Positions 34,901 through 45,833 of a stretch of 64,000 bases of DNA are shown piece after piece. The notes below the pieces were generated by a model. It was not told where the DNA came from. It was given only the letters and a program-made list of their open reading frames with translations, and ran no database searches. This DNA comes from Clytia hemisphaerica (taxonomy: Eukaryota > Cnidaria > Hydrozoa > Leptothecata > Clytiidae). The stretch is taken from assembly GCA_902728285.1 (NCBI GenBank), contig CACVBU010000261.1:255431-319430 (forward strand), read 5' to 3'. Both the position numbers and the translations under genes were made by a program. Each line of letters begins with the position of its first letter. Position 1 is the stretch's first letter.

Positions 34901-37900
34901 TCGACGAATCCTTAGAATGTGTCCCCATGGAAACCAATCCCAACATGCCACACGAACGTAAACATTGGACTAACAGTCTAAAGGTATGCTTCCTTTTTGT
35001 GTGAGTATTTATAAATATCTTAGGGTTTTCTGTCTGTCTTTCTCGTATTGTTCACGCATCAACAACTTAGCCAATACCTCATCTTTTGAATCGTCAGGTA
35101 ATTTCATTCAGTTAAGGGCTCTGACCATAGTGAATTTTTAATATTTGCCACTTACAAAATAGAAAGTTCTACTTGATGTAGCCCACAAAACTGTGGCATG
35201 TTATACATTTTCTATTAGGCCAATTATCCTTGAGTCTGAAAATTTAAGAATTTCAATGAAAAAATTTGATGAAGAAGAAAATGAAGACTTTCGCAAAGAA
35301 GAGTATTTCAACTTTGAAGAGCTTATTTTCTGCTTATTTGCAGTAGATGGTGTATCTTTTACCGAACTAAAATAAATTTTTCGGAAAATTTTTCTAAAAC
35401 CTTATTTGCTTCAAAATCTTGAAAATAGTACTTTTTGACCAATTTTTCATAGAAAAACAGCCATAACTTTTGATGCATCAATTTAGAAAATTTTTCCGAA
35501 AAAATTTAAAACAGTTCAATTCTTTGCGGAAAGTCTGAAAAAACTTCGAAACAAAAAGGCTAATTACCCATTAGCCCTTTTTGTAAAAGAAGATGATGCA
35601 ACATATTATTAACGTCTTTTTAAAGTTCATAACGTCATTTTTGCAATTAAATTCTTAATTACTCTTAAGGGATTTGATTAAAAAGCAATTATAAAGGCAA
35701 ATCTTTGTTAAGAGTGTTAAATAACCTAAAGCATAACATTTATGTTCAAATACTAAAATCAATTTGGTCACAGCCCTTAAATTCGAGTATTTAAAAGAAA
35801 TGTTTAATATTTACTCTTCATTTTCTTTGTCTTTTCAGGGTATGGATGATTTGGTGGTGGCATCATTGAAAGCTTTCTCCATTGAATTGCGTTCCTCCAG
35901 TGAAAGTGTCGCTTCTAATATCAAGTGAGTAGAAACGAATTCTCATTATTCTACTGTAAAAAGTTCAAAAATCTTCATAAAATCTTCATAAAATCTTAAT
36001 AATCAAAATTTTTCAAAACATTCGACCAATAGTAAGTCGCTATTAGCGCGTAATGTCCTGATTACCCATTATGCTTTGCGACTGTGAAATGGCCTATGTG
36101 ATAACTATTAAACAAAACTTAAACGAAATAAGCAGCTTTCATTGTCAACAATGACAATGACTCGATAACTAAAGTATGTCTCAATGCAATCTGCAGAGGA
36201 GACAATAAAGGCTATAAGTTTGATATAATTTGAAACTTTTTCAGTTATAACCTTCTAAGATTGAAAATTTCCTAAATTGAAAGCGAAGATCATAGGACAA
36301 TTTTACATAACTTGATTTTTTATTCATCTTTTTAGTTTTATTTTCTAAAATTTTTTTATAGTTTTTCTACTTTACAATAGTAAAGTTTTCAAAATAGCCT
36401 TTCTTGACAAAAATGTGAGGGCCCCGTGGCCCCCTGCCTGGTGACGGGGGCCATACTACTTACTATCTTTTCAACAAACGCATAACCACCGTTTCATTCG
36501 AACAAAAATTACAGCCTTTTTGTATCCGCTGCAGATTGCAAGTCTGGTAGGCGTTTTTTGAAAACGTGAAACACTCATTTAATAAAATCTTTCATTTTGA
36601 AGGGTTTTATACGAAAGATGGCGCAGTCTTCACGAAGGGGCTGATGATGAAGATGGAAAAGAAATGACACCTAATAACGTGTCTAGTGGAGCATTGAGTA
36701 AAATCACACCACGAGCCTCACCTCCCAATGAAGACGTCGGTATACAACAGGTATAGAATCAACCTCGTTCCCTGCGTATTATCAGCTTTTGATGCTTACT
36801 GATAGCGCTAGATAATACGCAGGCATTGGCTGGTTTTCGAACACGTATGATTACGTAATTCAAAAACAAAACGTCAGATTTCATTTGTTCCTGGGTTTGA
36901 AACCATTGCATTGCAGTGCAACTTTGTAACGTCAATTTTTTTTATGACGTATTGTTTTGAGAAGTTCCCCCTCTGAGAGGGGGAACTCGCATCAGCCAAC
37001 ACCAGGGTATTCTCTGGCGTCCATAAGTAACGTAAATAAAGCCTGGGATACACGGGGACGAGGTTGGTATAGAATTATTTGCCAACCTCGTCCCTGTGTA
37101 TCCCAGGCTTTGTTTACGTTACTTATAGACGCCAGAGAATTATCCAGCGCTATCAGTAAGCATCAAAAAAGCTGATAATACAGATAATACACAGGAAACA
37201 AGGTTGATTGTTTGCTTGACAAACTCCAACCAAAATCGTCTTTTTAATCTACTATTACCAAGCCTTGGTCCGATTCTAATCTCCAGTCCTGAATATTACA
37301 TACCTTACTATTTTCTTAAATCGAGATCTCGTAAAATCATAGCTTCAGCCAGGTTTCTAGCTCCCCCCAACAAAGTAAGGTCCCCCAACAATTTAGCTCC
37401 CCCCAAAAAATTGCCTTGTGCTAGGTCCCCTAACACTTCAGGTCCCAAGATAAACAAAAACAAAAACATTGTTCTCCCGCCCCCGTAGAGAGAAGTCAAT
37501 AAAAATATATGCGAGTGATAAATGAAAACTAAATTTTACTTGTTTTAATATTTATGTTTACAAGTCGTTTGCTTTTTATATTTGATTTAATAGTAAGATA
37601 ATAATAAGATATCTTTTGAATTTAGCTGAACAACCCCCAGAGTCTCAGTCAGATCATCTAGGCTCCCCCTCCCCCCAACAATCTAGGTCCCCCCAAATAT
37701 TTTGGTAATTTTAGCCCCCAGGCTCTTTAAAGGCCAAAATATTTCTTAGCCCCCCCCCCCCCAAAAAAAAAAATAAGGGGGGGGGGCTGAACCTATGAAA
37801 ATAAATACTTTTACGTTGAAAAATGTATTTCTTTTTCTTGCTAAAAGTCTATATCTAAGGCCGCCAGGCCAAAGATCATGAATTATCAGATATTCGTGAT

Positions 37901-40708
37901 GTTAGAGAGTTGGTATCAAATGTTCATTTTATATCCTCTTCTAGAACATTGCATTCATCTTCAGAAACTTACGTAAAATTGAAGTCAAACTAAAAAGTAA
38001 GTCTCAGAATTAAATTTCTTACTTCAGTCTACGATTTTTTTATCCTCCAAATCGAATTTGTTCACAATACAAAATCTTTGTTAACCTGGAGCCTCCTTTA
38101 ACATTTCTATAGTATTTTCTCAATCAAATATGTTTTACACAACCTTGCAACAAAATATCTTCTTCTCCACCCTCTGTAGCAATGGAACAAGCCACGCTGA
38201 CAATGGTCCAATCATCTACAACAACTTCTCAACTCAACACTAAAGAACAGGTAACAAAGCCATGTGTGTTTTGCCGCAACCCTTTTATTCTACTAGCCCA
38301 GACACAGTGCCATAGGAAGCATTTGATTTTTTTTTGGGGGGGAGGTGAAACTTTAACCCTTCCCAGGCAAGAGAAATTGAAGCTACTTATTTCCCATCCA
38401 AAACGCGCATAGAACGCGCCTTAATCATGACGACGGATTGTATCTAGCGGTCCCTTTGTTTTGGAGGACTACATTTTTTGAAATCTAGCGATAGATTTTA
38501 GTTTCAATCTGGTGTTTGTGTAAAAACTACGCGCGGGCGTTCTGGATGGGAAAAAAGTGGTTTCATTTCCCATCCAGGAGTCTCGCCTCTAGCCCTTGTA
38601 TATTTTTGGACCTACCCCGGTGGTGTGGAGGTCCTATAAATTCACCTCTGTCCGTTCGTTCGTTCGTTCGTTCGTTAGTTACCAATTTTTTTGGACTTTG
38701 AAAAATTGGATCATTAATTTTTTCAGATTTTTTGCATGAAAGTACTTTAATGGGATAAACTTTCGCGGGGATTAAATTTCGCGGTTGGACCTATCCGCGA
38801 AATTCAAAAATTTCGCGTGGACTTAATTTCGCGGGTGGCACTATTTGGTGACAATATTTTCACGATTTTGTGACTTTTACTGTCAAATCATGCATGTTGG
38901 TTGTTTAGCGAAATCCGCGAAATTTAATCCCCGCGAAAGTTTATCCCATTAAAGTAGCTAAAAGATGGCTCAAGCAGATTTTTGCAAAAAAAATTTGTTG
39001 GCTCAAAAAACGCATGTTTATCTATAAGAATCACTATTAATAAGCATACATCAATGTTCTTAGTCAAATTACTCAGTTTTTTTTGCTCATGAGGGTTTAC
39101 TTTTGAGGTTTGTTTTGGTGAAATTTTGGTTTCTAAACGTTTTTTAATAATTTTAATAGATCGTCACTATTTGTGTTCTAAATGATTGTTAAACGGTCAT
39201 GCTCACGTAGATATCAATTATATGTGTTAAATGCATAACCAGGTAGGTCCATAAAAGTATCACTTGTTTTTAATGTTTTGAACAGTTGTCTTAAAGAAAT
39301 CATCTTTGAAAAGATATTGGGGGATGGTATATTATCTGGTGGAGATTACCAGTATGATCTCCATCTCAATAACATGCCTTGAAAATAGAATTTGAGTCAA
39401 ATTTTAGATCGAGTTTGGCAATTTTGTGACCCTTTAAGAGATTTAATTGCCTAAATCTTGAACTATTATTAATTTTGATTGATTTTTACAAAATTTAAAA
39501 AGTCGTGTTCCTTGAGAGGGAAATTCTCGATTTTAGTGATTTTAAAACTTAAAAAAGCCTATGAATTTGTATCCCTTTGCGGGACTTTTGAAGTATGAAA
39601 AAGGGTACACTTATGGCATTTGCAATAATCGAAATAATGCAGCAAGAATCTTCAATTGATGGTTTTACAATTTATTCTTGATATGCATAAGTCAAGAAGA
39701 CGTCATATTTTTTAACGGAAGCACCCAAAAAAGCCGGTTTTTGACCTCTGTGTTTCTATTTTTAGTAACAGAGAGAGGTCAAATCCCGGCTTTTTTAGGG
39801 TGTTTCCGCTAGAAAAATGACTTACGCATATCAAGAATTTTCTCACATTTAGACATTATTGGTACCAGACGGAAATCGCAGACCTTCAATTCATCGCAGC
39901 AGTACGTTTCATTGATTATAAACTTACGTATTACATGTTGGCGAGCAGCAAAAATCTTGAAAACTTTATTTGATATTGACAAGACCTAAGTTTTCGTTCT
40001 TATGGTGAGAACTGCATAGCGTCAGCCCCCTACTAGTTGGGGGATTACACCCTCCAAAAAGCAAAAAAGGTTGGGGCTAAAGATGCTTTAAATGTTTAGG
40101 GGGACCTAATGTACTTGGGAGGAGCTGAAATCTCATCATTTAACTTGGGGGCTAAAAGAAGAATTGAAGTTGAAAATTTTTCGCCTCCGGCACAGTATTT
40201 TTATATGAAATGAGCAAAATATTTTATCTTAACCTTCGAACTGCAATAAAATTTACATTGAGTAACCCTTTTTTCGTGGAGCAAAATTTAAAAGTGTCGA
40301 GGGTCGATAGCCCTGGGGGACTTAAAACTCAGGGGGAACCTAATTTTTGCCTGGGGACCTAAACCCAGGCTGACGCTATGAACTAATTTGGCGAATGAAA
40401 GGCTAAACCTGTCCTATTTTGCCTTATCTTGAGCAATCTTGATGAATTGAAGCCAAAATCTACCAAATAAAGTTCTCACCTATATGATTATCTCTCTGAT
40501 TATCACCAAATTTTTCCAACCGATCACATTTTCATCAAATTGAAAAATACTAACACCATCTCTTTTCGCCGTAGAATCCTTCAAATGGAACGAATTAAAA
40601 CATTCAGCGCGCGTCCAATCGAAAGGCAACTTATCTTGGAGAGCACATCAAACGAACTTACATCACGAAAGTGAACAAGATTCCAGCAGTGATTCTGATG
40701 ATTGTTGA
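28969..40708 (+). CDS. uncharacterised Ser/Pro-rich protein with KRSPSP repeats, 12 coding exons
   Basis: I assembled twelve exons with GT-AG borders and continuous frame: 28969-29259, 29495-29532, 29750-29927, 32673-32741, 33086-34586, 34859-34983, 35839-35924, 36603-36750, 37945-37996, 38180-38250, 39853-39901 and 40575-40708 (TGA). The product is 913 residues. Residues 1-95 look globular (LFCVSINSPKRRLYGPEW, then LGQQVQVLV). A conserved-looking short helix follows (MTVEEICDEIRRIRTKE, near 153-169). Residues 193-693, from the 1.5-kb exon 5, are disordered and basic at first, with five KR(S/T)PSP units near 250-295, then acidic and Ser-rich. C-terminal amphipathic helices (GMDDLVVASLKAFSIELRSS; FIFRNLRKIEVKLK) suggest coiled-coil or protein binding. 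The tail is acidic and serine-rich. SP/TP density suggests proline-directed phosphorylation, perhaps a microtubule or centrosome protein, but that is only inference. I do not recognise the family. MDEK at 28978 is an alternative start. An aataaa at 40742 may be the poly(A) signal. Introns contain many transposons. Confidence 0.82.
30906..32516. mobile_element. 1.6-kb element with TGGACCTACC ends and internal tandem repeats
   Basis: It begins TGGACCTACC and ends GGTAGGTCCA, lying in intron 3 of the 913-residue protein gene. A (gttc)n run follows the left end (30957-30976). The interior holds about three diverged tandem units near 470 bp; the landmark gatgcaaaatg(g/a)... recurs at 31036, 31514 and 31976. 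Each unit is rich in ccggaaatatgccggaaa. A shorter relative is at 38607-39251. Confidence 0.75.
32849..32997. mobile_element. about 150-bp hAT-like MITE, copy 1
   Basis: Ends are gggacgaggtggagttttta and aaactccatctcatc. The interior aagctcttatttgatttggt and gaccaatta are shared with copies at 44930-45083 and 56682-56835. Located in intron 4 of the 913-residue protein gene. Confidence 0.8.
35112..35781. mobile_element. TTAAGGGCTCTGACCATAG element, copy 2
   Basis: The left end TTAAGGGCTCTGACCATAG and right end ggtcacagcccttaa are complementary. The interior matches 7126-7600 in reverse orientation (for example tttttcatagaaaaacagcc and tgatgcatcaatttagaaaa). Located in the intron between exons 6 and 7 of the 913-residue protein gene. 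Confidence 0.75.
36757..37209. mobile_element. nested palindromic MITE starting 6 nt inside an intron
   Basis: The outer inverted repeat runs from aatcaacctcgttccctgcg to its complement ending ggttgatt. The inner pair ctggcgtccataagtaacgt ... acgttacttatagacgccag (37014-37134) is close to a perfect hairpin around the loop tatagaattatttg, and there is also a gttccccctctgagagggggaac hairpin at 36964-36986. The left end begins only 6 nt after the exon 8 splice donor (36751). Confidence 0.75.
37335..37790 (-). repeat. G-run repeat element, copy 2 (inverted)
   Basis: Reverse complement of 15898-16325: gctccccccaacaaagtaaggtcc, the conserved atcttgggacctga segment and a run of about fourteen C at 37750-37763. 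It lies in the intron before exon 9 of the 913-residue protein gene, with its G-rich strand on the template strand. Confidence 0.7.
38280..38606. mobile_element. diverged hAT-like MITE relative of 7602-7881
   Basis: Segments such as ttcccaggcaagag, tctagcggtccctttgtttt, ttttagtttcaatctg and gtttgtgtaaaaac match the interior of 7602-7881, and ctctagccctt marks the right subterminal repeat. The left end is not intact. Located in intron 10 of the 913-residue protein gene. Confidence 0.6.
38607..39251. mobile_element. TGGACCTACC element, short copy with a nested MITE
   Basis: Same ends as 30906-32516 (TGGACCTACC ... GGTAGGTCCA) and the same (gttc)n run after the ggaggtcctataaatt segment. Interrupted by the TA-flanked MITE at 38745-38954. 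Confidence 0.75.
38745..38954. mobile_element. 210-bp TA-flanked MITE
   Basis: The ends CTTTAATGGGATAAACTTTC and GAAAGTTTATCCCATTAAAG are exact complements between TA dinucleotides (38743-38744, 38955-38956); the stems continue through gcggggattaaatttcgcgg. The CTTTAAT start is shared with the element at 53809. Confidence 0.85.
39675..39842. mobile_element. palindromic MITE abutting an intron 3' splice site
   Basis: The left arm attcttgatatgcataagtc ... acccaaaaaagccgg is complemented by the right arm ccggcttttttagggtg ... gacttacgcatatcaagaat. The right end lies about 10 nt before the exon 11 acceptor at 39852. Confidence 0.75.
40018..40385. repeat. diverged G-run repeat, copy 3
   Basis: Units such as ttagggggacctaatg, ggggactt and gcctggggacctaaac resemble 15898-16325 and share the trailing ggctgacgctatgaa. 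Located in the last intron of the 913-residue protein gene. Confidence 0.5.
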
Positions 40709-41390
40709 TAACAACTGGAACCTGTGTCCATTTTGTTTGGAAATAAAGTTGGCGGGAATGGACATTTTTCCGTCTAATCACAGCAAAATTTTTGAAAACT
40801 ATAAAAAAATACAATTATATATTATTTTTTCAATTTTCAAACTTTATAGTTATGCCATGTGTTCTAAAAACTGATGTAATGTTGGTATACAGTTGTTACA
40901 GTAAGTTAAACTTTCACGAATTGAAAATTTTAGCGACTTCGTCAATATTATCTTCTCCAAAAATATTTCCTATCTACAAGACTCTAGACAATACATTCTT
41001 CATAGCTATTGCACTTACAAGCTTTTAGACTCTTTTAGCTTTTAGAAAATTTAAGAATATGCTAAGCATTACCTTGAGCTTACGAATAGACTATTTTTCT
41101 TAAAATTTCGCCTAGGATAAGCATTTTTCAGCCTTGTCAATCATTGGCCTTAAAGCTCCGAAGCGACGATTGGTTTTTATTTTCAATCTCTCGGTCCAAA
41201 TATATTGAGAATTTGGGTTAATTCCTCGTGTTTGTAGCAATTTAAAGGCTCGGGCGAGAAAGTTCTTGGGCTATTTATAAAATGAATCGAATATTTCAAT
41301 TCGGGAGGGGTTTATAGACTTCCAGGCTATAATCTGAGCCCTTTTGGATCCCCAGATCCTAAGGTCGTAAGTCTAATATTAAAACTCAGG
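40709..41390. other. 3' flank of the 913-residue protein gene
   Basis: Contains a candidate poly(A) signal at 40742-40747. No other gene seen. Confidence 0.4.
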
Positions 41391-41465
41391 GTTAAAACCA
41401 ATGAAGTATATAAGCCCGAAGGGCTAGAATCGAATCTCCTTGGTAGGATTTGAAGCCAACAAATC

Positions 41466-42212
41466 CTCGGGTGAAACAAGGCATGTCCCAAATATATTTT
41501 GCGTGACGCGCACCGCTTCCAATGATTCCTTAACGTTCATATATAGCTCAAAAGAATCATATCAACGAATGGATTTCGAAAAGTGCTGGGTCAAGAATTT
41601 ACATTAAGCCAATCTCAAGATATCGGTCAAAAATTGATTTTGACGTTATAAAATACATCGAAAAAACACGTCATAAGTAAGATTCAAATGACGTCATTAT
41701 TAAAAAACAGCGATAACTTCAGTTTTATTAATGCAATCAACACCAAATTTTGACTGGAGTTGTAAATCAATGATTTTGAAATATTTGTTCAAAAATTTTC
41801 AGAAAATTTGAATGACGTCATTTGTTGTCGGGAAAAATCTAAATACGTCAAAAATTGCTGACGTCATCATGAATTTTCAAATTTTTTTCATGAAATATTT
41901 TAGAATTGTTAATTTACATCTCCAGTCAAAATTTTGCTTTGACTGTAGTAAGTTAATCGGAATTATCGCCTTTTTTCAATAATGACGTCATTTAAATTGT
42001 CTTTTTGACGTGTTTTTCGATGTATTTTATAACGTCAAAATCAGTTTTTTGCCGATATCTTGAGATTGGCTTGATGTAAATTTTTGACCCAGCACTTTTC
42101 GAAATCCTCTCGTTGATACGATTCTTTTGAGCTATATATAAACGTTAATGAATAATGGGAAGCGGTGCGCGTCACGCAAAATATATTTGGGACATGCCTT
42201 GTTTCACCCGAG
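41466..42212. mobile_element. 747-bp foldback element rich in TGACGTCA
   Basis: Ends CTCGGGTGAAACAAGGCATG and its complement; long arms continue through ccaaatatattttgcgtgac and ttgagatatcggcaa-type sequence. Four TGACGTCA/T palindromes lie at about 41684, 41814, 41861 and 41981. Inserted in the outer MITE at a position that is intact in the 7602 copy. Confidence 0.8.
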
Positions 42213-42354
42213 TCCTACCAAAGTTGCGCGGTCTTGAGCGGCTCGCCTGGTTTTTACACAAATGACAGATTGAAACTAAAATTTACCGCTTAATTTCGAA
42301 AAAAATATCAATCGTAAACAAAGGAATTGTTAGATTCTATCTGTCGTCAAAAAT

Positions 42355-44870
42355 CACCTCGGGTAACTTATGGCATGTCTGAAAACTGAAAATTACCATA
42401 ATTTTTAGATCGCATTAGTCGACAGAAAATGACCAAACAAATGACTGAACATGAAGGGTAATATGATGAAGTTTATGATGAAGTTGTTTTTTGGCTGATT
42501 TTCGCGAAAAACCGTAAAAACTGATTATGGCGTCATAATCGATGACGTCATAAAAACTAAAAATTGAATTTCTCAAGAATGATTGCCCCCGCAGGAGCGT
42601 AGCGACGAGGAGGCACTCATAGTTTCACGCATAGATATTGGACTGGAATCTCGAAATTTTGTTGCGCTTTGTCGCCCACGCATCCCCGTAGTTAGTCTCT
42701 TCCGTAAATGTTCGGTTTTTCTTCCGGGACGGTAATAGTATACATATTTTCATATTACGTTATATGCTATTACCATTATTACATATTACAATTTTAGTTT
42801 TGATTTAGCTTTGAAAAGCTGAAGCGAGTGTTATAAATGCAAATCAAAACAGTGTATGATATAACACGAATTACAATATTACTTGTGCAAATCAAAACAA
42901 ACAAAATGGCAGACTGGTTATGATGATGAGCTGATTCGTTGACTGGAAAAAGTGTTTTGTATGTCAAATTTTGTTTCTTGTCTTTGAAACTGAATACTAA
43001 ATATTGTAATTTAGTCAGAAGTTCACTTCAGCAATGATTTCAATTCTTTTTCCGGAATCTTTAAAGAAATTTGCTCAAGTTTTCAAATGTACATTTGATA
43101 TTTTTGTTCAAACTCTAATTTATCTTTTTGTCTTTTATTTTATTAATAACCGTTATTGTTTATAGAGCTTCTCAATCTTTAAATACCATCATATTGTCGT
43201 AACTCGAGTCCTTCTTAACTTAGTAAAACAAGATACCGGCAAAGTACAAAAAGGTTGAATGTATGCGTAAAGTTGAATCCAAAAGTGAATGAATGTTGAA
43301 TGTCAATTAATGTAAACAAACTTTTTCTTTTGGTCTTCAAAATAGATTTGTCTCACTTAAAGTTTTTTTTTACTGTTTTTCAGTGTGGTAAATCTTTTTC
43401 AAAAACCTGCAAAAAGTTTGTTTACATTCGTTTAACTTTACATGCGCACATTCAACTTTTTCATGCAGTTGTGATAGCCTAAATAACTTACGCTCCAGTG
43501 GTTTGGTGAAATAGCTCCAATTCTGGCTTTCCACAAGTTAGGATGGACCTTCCCAAAGGCATTTAACGCTGGTTAGACTAGGTACACAGACAGTCATACA
43601 GAAACACCATAAAGTGAAAGTATATATAGCTATAAACTCAAAAAGTCTAGCTTCCTGAAGGCACGTCTCTTCATTGTCTGTGCTACTTGGAGAAAAGATT
43701 GCATCATGAAAAAGTACTGTGCACTTGAAAAAAAATTTAGGCGCATTTCAACTTTTCTCGACTGTACGTCTGAATGGACCACAATGGCATTCCTTTATTT
43801 TTCTTTTGACCAATAAAATAGAAGATTTTGTTTGAGAAGTGCAATCACAGAGTACCCAAGTGGAGGCCGGGCCTTAACTAGGATTGGTTTCTATTTCATC
43901 CTATTTAAGATGGCGCAGAACTTTTTGATAAATTTCATACGTAGTATCCTCTTGACTATTGTTTATTAGGCAAAGTTGCAATAGAGAATTGTTGAAATAT
44001 AGCAGCCAATGAAAAAAACAAGCTATTTCTGATTGGTTACCTTGTTGATTTATTCACCACCATATATTTTGCCTACAATCTAAGATGTCTGAGGCATTAT
44101 CAGAAAAGGTCTATTTAGTGAATAATAACCACGATATATATTGTTGTAAGAAAGAAACTATGAGAAAAAAAACAAACAGGAGATGTGAAAACCTGTAAGC
44201 TAATGATACCATAATTTTTGAAATATATTTTTGAGAATCTTTTCCAGCTTTTCCTTAAATTTTATTAAATTATCAAGCTGCGAATTCTTCAAGTATTTTG
44301 TTAATGGAATATAATTTTTATTCAAGCAAATGCCTCAATCAATCAATCAATCAATCAATCAACCAACCAATCAATCAATAATTAAATCAATCAATTATTC
44401 CTGATTATTTTTTAATGTTTTAATCTTTAAAACATTAAAAGCTTTATAAGTGCATGACATGTTCTTTATGTGGGGGCATTTAGTGAAAGCTATGACTAGT
44501 TTATTCAATTATCTTCAAAATTTCATGACGTCAGCAGAAATTAGGTAAAAAGGAAAAATCCTATTATTTTGCTGACGTAATCAGAATTTCGAAGATTTTT
44601 TTTTTTCAAATGATCGATTTTAGTGAGATACATCTTTGGTAAAAGTTTGAAGACGATTGGATAAAAACAACCCTTGAGAAATTCAATTTTTATTTTTTAT
44701 GACGTCATCGATTATTACGTAATATTTAGTTTTTGCGGTTTTTCGCGAAAATCGGCGAAAAACAATTAGGTTACACATCAGGTCAGTACCCTTCATGTTC
44801 ACCGTCGGCTATTGCAATCTAAAAATTATGGTAATTTTAAGACATGCCATAACTTACCCGAGACGGCGCA
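42355..44870. mobile_element. foldback element (CTCGGGTAACTTATGGCATG arms) split by repeat copy B
   Basis: The left arm (ctcgggtaacttatggcatg ... aattaccataatttttagat) and right arm (atctaaaaattatggtaatt ... catgccataacttacccgag) are inverted repeats. Both carry tgacgtcat near the inner end (42551, 44699). Its start resembles that of the 41466 element, so the two may be related. The centre is occupied by repeat copy B. Confidence 0.75.
42582..44500 (-). mobile_element. 1.92-kb repeat element, copy B
   Basis: Reverse complement of 2976-4805, from attgcccccgcaggagcgta to ctatgactagt. Small length differences include a longer caat/aatc run at 44334-44395. It sits inside the foldback element at 42355-44870 and is therefore among the youngest insertions of the stack. 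No long ORF. Confidence 0.75.
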
Positions 44871-44929
44871 TTTTTTAAGGCTTCACTTTTTCTTGCCTGA
44901 GAAAGGTTAGAGATTCTACTCTAGCCCTT

Positions 44930-45083
44930 GGGACAAGCTGGAGTTTTTAAAAGCTCTTATTTGATTTGGTTGGTCGTTAAGATGTAATAAAAGATTCTTA
45001 TTACTTTTTCTAAAGAACGCGTCATCTATATCACTTCAAATGACCAATTAGTGAAGTATCTTGTAAAAACTCCAGCTCATCCC
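44930..45083. mobile_element. 154-bp hAT-like MITE, copy 2, 8-bp target duplication
   Basis: The ends GGGACAAGCTGGAGTTTTTA and AAAACTCCAGCTCATCCC are flanked by exact TAGCCCTT duplications (44922-44929, 45084-45091). The target is within the right subterminal repeat of the outer MITE. Confidence 0.85.
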
Positions 45084-45117
45084 TAGCCCTTCGGGCTTTA
45101 AACTCAATGGTTAAAAC

Positions 45118-45833
45118 TCTACCTTTCCAACCTAAGTTAGAGCGACTTTCATTGTATGCACTTTCGAGCTAGTTTTTGGGTCTCTGTATGCAAATAAAAA
45201 AGCATGTAAAATTAAAACTTGTAAACAATTCTTTCACTATTACCCTTGATACGGAGAAAAAAGGGTTTGGAAAGTTACCTCTCTCTCTCGGCTAAAAGTT
45301 TTCAAGTTTCTTTTGACAGCTGAAAATTTTTTCAGAAGTTAATAAACAGGTGGATCCTACTAATAAGGTTCGGGGAGTGGTTGTAAAAAGTCGAAAAATT
45401 AACAAGTGGGAGGGGGGGCGTTTATTAGGCACCTGAAAAGTTGTTTTTCACCGCCAATTCGAAATTAGCCTGGGAATCCATGCTATGATTTCTTCTTTGA
45501 TAAAAACTGATGGCGAAATGTATAGCATGGTACGGGCTGAGAGTTTGAATTTCTCAGATCCTAATAACGGTTGAAAACATAGCCAATCAAATTTTGTTAT
45601 TCTTTTACTGGTCACACTTTCTTAGAGAAAGCGAAACTTTCGAAATTTGGTTTTTATTTTAGTAAGTGAGGACAGCGCTAAATTCGAATTTCCCACTGTA
45701 AAAAATGTGAGTCTAGTATTGGACTCACAGCTCGAACCCGTCTTGTGTACATCAAATTATAAAAAAACACACGACGGGACTCCTGTCTAATTCGAAATAT
45801 ATTGAAAAGGTTTGAAATCACGGTATTAATCTA
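45118..45833. other. no gene seen
   Basis: AT-rich DNA with a G-rich stretch near 45409-45420. No supported gene or clear repeat boundary. Confidence 0.4.

Larger units (their letters stand above)
41399..45109. mobile_element. hAT-like MITE carrying a stack of later insertions
   Basis: The outer unit is a second copy of the 7602-7881 MITE in reverse orientation, flanked by an exact 8-bp duplication GTTAAAAC (41391-41398, 45110-45117). Its own sequence is found in four pieces: 41399-41465, 42213-42354, 44871-44929 and 45084-45109 (the last begins with the target duplicate TAGCCCTT). The gaps are insertions at 41466-42212, 42355-44870 and 44930-45083. A 280-bp element has thus grown to 3.7 kb. 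Confidence 0.85.

Noticed and set aside
37765-37944. Longer version of exon 9 using an upstream AG near 37870
   Set aside because: That choice reads into a stop (AAC TAA) before the donor at 37997, whereas the acceptor at 37944 keeps the frame into the next exon.
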